A stretch of 10,215 nucleotides of DNA. Source: Acidimicrobiia bacterium UBA4744 (GTDB lineage Bacteria; Actinomycetota; Acidimicrobiia; Spongiisociales; UBA4744). Positions 5,847-10,215 of this stretch are shown here, piece after piece. The stretch spans positions 1 through 10,215 of the forward strand of contig DHIO01000025.1 in NCBI GenBank assembly GCA_002403855.1, given 5' to 3'. A program made the translations under genes and the position numbers. The notes below the pieces were generated by a model. It was not told the DNA's origin, did not search any database, and saw only the letters and a program-made list of their open reading frames with translations. Numbering within the stretch: position 1 is the stretch's first letter; each line of letters begins with the position of its first letter.

Positions 5847-8800
5847 GTGTCGAGAGGGCCGGGTAACTCAGGGATACGGGCACGGAGCGGGCTCGATTTC
5901 CGTATTCTCGGCCCCTTCGAGGTCTGCTTCGACGGTGCCACGGTGACGATCCCCGGACGAAAAGCGCGGGCCCTGCTCGCCTCGCTCATCGTCGCCGGGG
6001 GCAACTCCGTGTCTCGCGATAGGTTGATCGATTCGATTTGGGGCGAGTCTCCTCCGAACTCGGCCGTCAATACGCTGCACACCTACGTCACCCACCTGCG
6101 ACGCGCCTTCGCCGACGCCGGAGCCGGAACCGACTCGAGTGTGATCAGCACCCATGCGAACGGCTACCGGCTCGAGGTCGCCGAGGAGACCGTCGATTCG
6201 TGGCGACTGGAACGGGCATTGACGGAGTCACGGCTCCTGGCGGACCGCTACGAATTCGCTACGGCCGTCGAATCCCTCGACGCATCCCTCAGTGAATGGC
6301 GCGGCCCTCCCCTCGAGGAGTTCACCGACGCCGACTTCGCCCAGGCGGAGGCGACCCGCCTCACCGACCTGAGATTTCACGCCGAAGAACTGCGCATCGC
6401 TTCCCTCATCGGGTGCGGACGCGAAAGCCGTGCCATCCAACTGCTCGACCGGCTAGTCGAGGAGTTCCCGTACCGGGAACGGCTCTGGGAGCATCTGATG
6501 CTGGCCCTCTACCGGTGCGGGAGGCAGCGGGACGCCCTCCACGCCTATCAGCGTCTCGCCGAGTGCCTGGCCGACATCGGGCTCGAGCCCGGCGAGAGTG
6601 CTGCGGATCTCGAATCCCGGATCCTGGAGCAGGATCCCGCACTGGCGCGCAGCACGGTCGCTGCGCATGCCGGCCACACACATCGCACCATCCCTCGTCC
6701 GACGAATTCCTTCGTCGGCCGGGCACGCCACCTCGAGGAACTGCAAGCAATCGCCGATGAGAACCGCCTCATCACCATTACGGGCATCGGGGGTATTGGA
6801 AAGAGCCGGCTCGCCATCGAGTTCGGCCAGCGGCTTGCCTCGCAACTCGACCTCGGGGACCGCTACGTCGACCTGGGAGCAGCTACCCGGAGCGAACTGA
6901 TCTGGCCTCTGATCACCGACTCGTTCGGCATCGCCGAGTCACCCCGCCCGGTGGATCGCATCGGCGCCGCCGTGGGAGATTCCGGGTTGGTTCTGGTCGT
7001 CGACAACGCCGAGGAAGTAGCCCCGGATCTCGGGTCGGCGCTGATGGCGCTTCTCGGCCGCTGCCGGGGACTTCGCGTCGTGGTTTCGTCCCGTGAGCCT
7101 CTCGGTATCACCGCCGAGCGCGTTTGTCCGCTGGGACCTCTCGAGACGAAGGACGGCGACGCCTCCTCCGAAGCGGCAACCCTCTTCCTGACAAGAGCGC
7201 ATGCATTCGAGTCGCCGGACCCATCAACGGTCGAAACCATCACCGAGATCTGTCGCTCCGTCAACGGGATCCCGGCTGCTATTGAGGTCGTCGCGGCTGC
7301 CTCGCGGGCCATCTCGATATCCGAGATCGCCGAGAACCTGGACACGCTCGTTCACGACGATGACGGTCGCCAGAGCCTGCCCGCCGTGCTCGCCTGGAGC
7401 TACAACGCCCTCACCGAAGAGCAGCAGCATCTCTTCCGGGTCGCATCGTTGTTCACCGGTGGCTTCACGTTCGATGCTCTGCGATCTGTTGCCGGTCCCG
7501 CGTCGGATCCGCGTTCTCAGCTCGGCGACTTAGGAGCCTTGATCGATCGATCGCTGATATCACCACCGGTGGGGACGCCGAGTCGGTACCAGATGCTCGA
7601 CGTGTTCAGGCAGCGGGGCCTGGAGTTGCTGGATGCGGCCGGCGAAGAAGCCGACGCCAGATCACGCTTCGTTTCCTACTTCGGCGATATGACGGCCGAA
7701 CTCGAAGAGTCCTTCGGTTCCGATCGGTGGCTCCAGATGCTGGGACGGGTCGACCAGGATGCGACGAACTGCTCGCGTGCGCTCGAGATCGCTCTCGGGT
7801 ACGAGGATCCCACGGCTGCCTACCGTATCGCCGGCCCGCTCGGCCGCTACTGGCGCTGGCGAGGGAGGTCGATCGAGGGCGCCGTGCGCCTGACGGCGGT
7901 ACTGCGGAGAGGCGGGGCGGGCCCCGCCGAACGGGCGAAGGTCGAACGCGAAGCATCCGCCACCCTCCGCACGCTGGGAGACTTCCAGCCGGCCGCCGAA
8001 CACGCAGAGCGGGCACTCGCGCTTTACGAGGCCGAACAGGACGAGCGGGGACAGGCCGACGCGCTCTACGACCTGGCACTGGCCGGCATCCTCTCGGGCG
8101 ATTTCGACAAGGCGCGGGCGCTGCTCGACCGCAGCGCCGCCATGTGGAAGCGGCTCGACGAACGAGCCCTCAGCGCCTTCCCGATGATCCCCCTCGCCTG
8201 GCTTCACACCATCCACGGCGAATACGAAGCGGCCGAAGCGCTCTGGACTTCGATCCTCACCAACGTCGACGCGGCCCGTTACCCCGAACACAGCGGTATC
8301 ACCTTCCGCGTGGCCGAGCTGGCGCTCGCCCAGGGTCAACTCGACCGTGCTCGGCGAGTCGCCGTCGACTCCCTCGAGCTGGCCCGTGCGGCACGCTATC
8401 CCTATCACGAGGCAGGAGCCCGTGTGGTCCTGGCTCGAATCCACCTGGAGAACGGCGATTTGGAGACGGCGGGAGAAGAGGCCGACCTGGCCCTGTCGGC
8501 TGCGCAGGACAGCGGGAACGTCGAAGGTGCTGCCCAGGCGCTCGTGATCCTCGTTCGACGTGCAATATCTGCTGGAGACGTGATCGGGGCGCTGCGCGAC
8601 CTGCAACGGTCGGTCCTAGCAGCAGGACACCTTGCCGGCGCACTGACCCAGGCGATTCTGGCCGAGCTGGCGGCAACGGTCCAGATCGCGCGAGGCGACT
8701 ACGCCGACGCCGCCGCTTTGCACGGCGCAGCACATGCCATTCGCACCAACCACGGGCTTCCGCTGGGAGTTCTCGACAGCGATGAATGTGAACGGGAGCT

Positions 8801-8912
8801 CCGGGAGATCGAAAGGTCACTCGGCAAGTCTGAGTTCGAACGCCGGTACCGCAGCGGCTTGAACTGGACGGAGGGTGCGGTACTCGGCCACGTGGGCGCC
8901 TGGTTCGAGTAG
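5847..8912 (+). CDS. SARP/AfsR-like regulator: winged helix, BTAD, NTPase, TPR
   Basis: This 1021-residue cytoplasmic protein has the AfsR-type domain order. An OmpR-like DNA-binding winged helix lies at about residues 17-111 (FRILGPFEV, RKARALLASL, LIDSIWG, VNTLHTYVTHLRR, GYRLEV). A BTAD domain spans about 113-262 (EFATAVESLDASLSEWRG, RLWEHLMLALYRCGRQRDAL, LADIGLEPG). A STAND/NB-ARC-like ATPase follows: NSFVGR at about 287-292, Walker A GIGGIGKS at 313-320, Walker B LVLVVDN at 381-387 and the SSREPL arginine motif at 414-419. A winged-helix-like segment ends near YQMLDVFRQRGLELL (about 581-595), and TPR-like helices run from about 700 to 970. Such proteins activate promoters through heptamer direct repeats, with the NTPase/TPR part acting as a switch or ligand sensor. 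As the last gene of the lipid operon it likely regulates this operon or its neighbours. The signal is unknown. Confidence 0.9.
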   Translation: MSRGPGNSGIRARSGLDFRILGPFEVCFDGATVTIPGRKARALLASLIVAGGNSVSRDRLIDSIWGESPPNSAVNTLHTYVTHLRRAFADAGAGTDSSVISTHANGYRLEVAEETVDSWRLERALTESRLLADRYEFATAVESLDASLSEWRGPPLEEFTDADFAQAEATRLTDLRFHAEELRIASLIGCGRESRAIQLLDRLVEEFPYRERLWEHLMLALYRCGRQRDALHAYQRLAECLADIGLEPGESAADLESRILEQDPALARSTVAAHAGHTHRTIPRPTNSFVGRARHLEELQAIADENRLITITGIGGIGKSRLAIEFGQRLASQLDLGDRYVDLGAATRSELIWPLITDSFGIAESPRPVDRIGAAVGDSGLVLVVDNAEEVAPDLGSALMALLGRCRGLRVVVSSREPLGITAERVCPLGPLETKDGDASSEAATLFLTRAHAFESPDPSTVETITEICRSVNGIPAAIEVVAAASRAISISEIAENLDTLVHDDDGRQSLPAVLAWSYNALTEEQQHLFRVASLFTGGFTFDALRSVAGPASDPRSQLGDLGALIDRSLISPPVGTPSRYQMLDVFRQRGLELLDAAGEEADARSRFVSYFGDMTAELEESFGSDRWLQMLGRVDQDATNCSRALEIALGYEDPTAAYRIAGPLGRYWRWRGRSIEGAVRLTAVLRRGGAGPAERAKVEREASATLRTLGDFQPAAEHAERALALYEAEQDERGQADALYDLALAGILSGDFDKARALLDRSAAMWKRLDERALSAFPMIPLAWLHTIHGEYEAAEALWTSILTNVDAARYPEHSGITFRVAELALAQGQLDRARRVAVDSLELARAARYPYHEAGARVVLARIHLENGDLETAGEEADLALSAAQDSGNVEGAAQALVILVRRAISAGDVIGALRDLQRSVLAAGHLAGALTQAILAELAATVQIARGDYADAAALHGAAHAIRTNHGLPLGVLDSDECERELREIERSLGKSEFERRYRSGLNWTEGAVLGHVGAWFE

Positions 8913-8917
8913 GCGCC
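8895..8917 (+). terminator. Possible weak hairpin at the end of the regulator gene
   Basis: GGCGCC at 8895-8900 and again at 8912-8917 can pair across an 11-base loop that contains most of the stop codon. No T-run follows, so termination here would be inefficient or Rho-dependent. The evidence is thin. Confidence 0.2.
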
Positions 8918-9095
8918 ATCTTCGGGGAAAGAACTGAGACGCGGTCGAACGGGGTTGCACCTGAGTCCCTGCGAAGTCCGTTGCTCGCTCGACCTCGCCG
9001 CTCCGCGACACGTACCTCAAGAAGACCTCAAGGGTGGCATGCCACGGTGCTCACAGAGGAACAAGTCGTAGCCCGGCGGAAGAACGGCAGGAACG

Positions 9096-9251
9096 ATGAA
9101 AGGGACGAACCGACGAAGAGGGCAACTGATCACTCCGTTCGCCATCTTGGCAGGGGTGGTGCCGGTGGCCCGCCCTGCATCGGCTACAGCCACGGGGACG
9201 CGGTTGGTCACGAGGACTACGACGGTCGGCGATGCCAACTGGGGCGCATGA
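9096..9251 (+). CDS. Candidate 51-residue secreted peptide
   Basis: The short frame encodes 51 residues. It starts with a textbook-like signal peptide: basic MKGTNRRRG, a hydrophobic stretch (LITPFAILAGVVPVA) and an A-S-A cleavage motif near residues 28-30. After cleavage a 21-residue Thr/Arg-rich peptide ending DANWGA would remain. A GCAGGA sequence lies four bases before the ATG at 9096. The next small gene starts 14 bp after the stop, so both may be co-transcribed. I recognise no family. It may also be the broken start of a longer secreted protein or a chance frame; the ordered signal-peptide features are the only support. Confidence 0.35.
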   Translation: MKGTNRRRGQLITPFAILAGVVPVARPASATATGTRLVTRTTTVGDANWGA

Positions 9252-9265
9252 GGGAGGGACTTTCT

Positions 9266-9535
9266 ATGGACGGCGCAGTCATCGTTTTCACGGTTCTCGG
9301 TGGGGCCCTGGTGGTCGCCGTCGGCGCGTTGATCTTCTACCGGCCGGAAGAGAACCAGGCTCCCTCGTTCAGCAGAAAGCAGCTCGAAAGACTGTACGAA
9401 GATCAGTACGGCACGCCACCCGACTTTGCGAGCCAGAGGGACAGGGGCGGGGAGGAAGACAACATACTCCGCGGTGTAGGTGAGGGCGTAGGTGAGGTCC
9501 TAGGGTTCCTGTTGTCGGGGCCGTGGATTGGCTGA
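9266..9535 (+). CDS. Small single-pass membrane protein, unknown function
   Basis: This 89-residue protein begins with a short MDGAV segment and one hydrophobic helix (about residues 4-24, ending FYRPEE), so the rest is probably cytoplasmic, or external if inverted. The middle is charged (SFSRKQLERLYEDQYGTPPDF), and the C-terminus is Gly-rich (EDNILRGVGEGVGEVLGFLLSGPW). The ATG at 9266 follows GGGAGG at 9252-9257. The same frame stays open back to 8981, but that upstream part is Arg-rich and crosses the other small gene in a different frame, so the short form is preferred. No family recognised. It may be co-transcribed with the preceding candidate peptide gene. Confidence 0.6.
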   Translation: MDGAVIVFTVLGGALVVAVGALIFYRPEENQAPSFSRKQLERLYEDQYGTPPDFASQRDRGGEEDNILRGVGEGVGEVLGFLLSGPWIG

Positions 9536-9898
9536 CCGAGCGTTTGGTTCCTCACCGTGCCGAATCCACGCCCAGATCGGTGTCAAACCGGTCAAACCTC
9601 TGTCGAACGTACCGTGTCCCTCTCAAGATCGCGGACCGGTACCGGACATCACCAACCGACGCTTGGTTCCCTACTGGACGTCATTGGCTATCACCCAATG
9701 GCACGACACATCACAACCTGGTCGGGTAGATCTCTTGGCCTCTATCCTTGTTCGAAGGTTCACAAAAATGCCCTTTGGCCCTAGTAAACCCTTCCAGGGG
9801 TCCGGTGCAATGGTGTCAACGTCGCCAGCGAGCGAAGAAACCGATGGCGGTTCCGTCTTGTGTGGCCACGTTTGGGGCACCTGCACAGGGAGGTAGCA
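9536..9898. other. Non-coding region upstream of the secreted protease-like gene
   Basis: No convincing gene lies in these 363 bp; the overlapping open frames lack ribosome binding sites and family-like sequence. It carries the second GTCAAAC repeat cluster (9582-9608) and a small inverted repeat CATTGG/CCAATG (9682-9700). A loose promoter-like pair, TTCACA at 9759-9764 and TAGTAA at 9782-9787 with a 17-bp spacer, is the best candidate for the following gene, but it matches consensus poorly. Local GC is lower around 9735-9790. Confidence 0.45.
9582..9608 (+). promoter_or_regulatory. Three-copy heptamer cluster GTCAAAC, GTCAAAC, GTCGAAC, candidate operator
   Basis: GTCAAAC occurs at 9582-9588 and 9591-9597, and a one-mismatch copy GTCGAAC at 9602-9608. 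The starts are 9 and 11 bp apart. The 7-4-7 spacing of the last two copies equals that of the cluster at 2604-2621 and fits the SARP-type heptamer pattern. It lies about 290 bp before the protease-like gene and about 670 bp after the SARP-like gene. Its target gene and binding protein are inferred, not shown. Confidence 0.45.
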
Positions 9899-10215
9899 GT
9901 GAACCGGCCGAAGCTCGCCACGCGCAACTATCGGCCCGCCTTTGTCGTGTCACTCGTTGTCATGTCGATGTTGTTGGCCAACGCCGCCCTGGCATCGGGA
10001 GGCGAATTGGGAACCAGAGGGGAGAGTCCGAACGCGGAGAATCTGTCGGGTCGTTCCGCCACCCAGGGAGATCCGCAGGAGCTCGCGAACTTCTCGGCCG
10101 TAGCCGGCGCTGGAGCTAGTGCACCCGGCGACGACTATTCGGGCACTTCTTCGGTCGACCGCGCCATTCAAGGTGGCCAGTTCGTTCCGGGCGAGGTGAT
10201 CGTCCGTTTCGAGCC
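9899..10215 (+). CDS. Secreted protein, N-terminal part; probable subtilisin-like protease precursor (runs off window)
   Basis: The open frame continues through the window end (105 complete codons). GTG at 9899 follows AGGGAGG (9887-9893) by five bases. The first 35 residues are a signal peptide: basic MNRPKLATRNYR, a hydrophobic FVVSLVVMSMLL core and an A-L-A motif before SGGE. A disordered Ser/Gly/Asn/Asp-rich stretch follows to about residue 90. Residues about 96-105 read FVPGEVIVRF, the typical opening of the propeptide of many bacterial secreted subtilases (S8 family, fervidolysin-type prodomain). Secretion is well supported. The protease call rests on that short motif; other extracellular proteins with the same pro-region are possible, and the catalytic domain lies outside the window. 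Confidence 0.65.
   Translation, partial: MNRPKLATRNYRPAFVVSLVVMSMLLANAALASGGELGTRGESPNAENLSGRSATQGDPQELANFSAVAGAGASAPGDDYSGTSSVDRAIQGGQFVPGEVIVRFE

Noticed and set aside
8981..9265. Long N-terminal extension of the small membrane protein
   Set aside because: The extension is Arg-rich without visible structure and overlaps another plausible small frame; ATG at 9266 has a good ribosome binding site.
9682..9700. Inverted repeat CATTGG-N7-CCAATG
   Set aside because: A 6-bp stem is expected by chance in a region this size, and it is not placed at a recognisable promoter.
9715..9729. AACCTGGTCGGG shared with the tRNA-like sequence at 30-41, possible att repeat
   Set aside because: A few 12-base matches are expected by chance in 10 kb, the match does not extend into the conserved tRNA 3' end, and no integrase gene is present.

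Overview
The window is high-GC DNA with a probable actinobacterial gene complement, perhaps Acidimicrobiia-like. The signs are GTG starts with purine-rich ribosome binding sites, a very large SARP/AfsR-type regulator (winged helix, BTAD, NTPase, TPR), and a membrane-anchored DM13 protein with a Thr/Pro-rich linker containing a TTTVP motif. The lineage is an inference from composition and gene content, not from a marker gene.

Layout. Positions 1-131 hold the 3' part of an initiator-Met-like tRNA whose 5' half does not fold, followed by a strong intrinsic terminator. A rightward gene for a membrane-anchored DM13 protein follows (284-898). It converges on a leftward gene for a ten-or-so-helix acyltransferase-3 family protein (1177-2406), with about 280 bp of featureless DNA between them. 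A 429-bp divergent intergenic region (2407-2835) carries a GTCAAAC-N4-GTCAAAC heptamer repeat and a separate 15-bp direct repeat.

The core of the window is a tight rightward five-gene run (2836-8912). It encodes a CDP-alcohol phosphatidyltransferase, a CdsA-like cytidylyltransferase, a PlsC-like acyltransferase, a class I SAM-dependent methyltransferase and a 1021-residue SARP/AfsR-like regulator. The first two proteins look like E. coli YnbA and YnbB, an operon of unknown product. Together the four enzymes could acylate a lysophospholipid, activate the phosphatidate as CDP-diacylglycerol, transfer it to an unknown alcohol and methylate the product or an intermediate. That chain is an inference from domains. 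Three of the enzymes carry changes in signature motifs: two Asp to Asn in the CDP-alcohol phosphotransferase motif, His to Phe in the CdsA signature, and Glu to Gln in the PlsC FPEGTR block.

Downstream, two small candidate genes (a 51-residue secreted peptide and an 89-residue single-pass membrane protein) are followed by about 360 bp of non-coding DNA. This region carries a second GTCAAAC repeat cluster. The window ends in the first 105 codons of a secreted protein, probably a subtilisin-like protease precursor. GTCAAAC was found four times by eye, always in tight pairs outside genes, on either side of the lipid/SARP operon. This suggests, but does not prove, an operator shared by the flanking genes.
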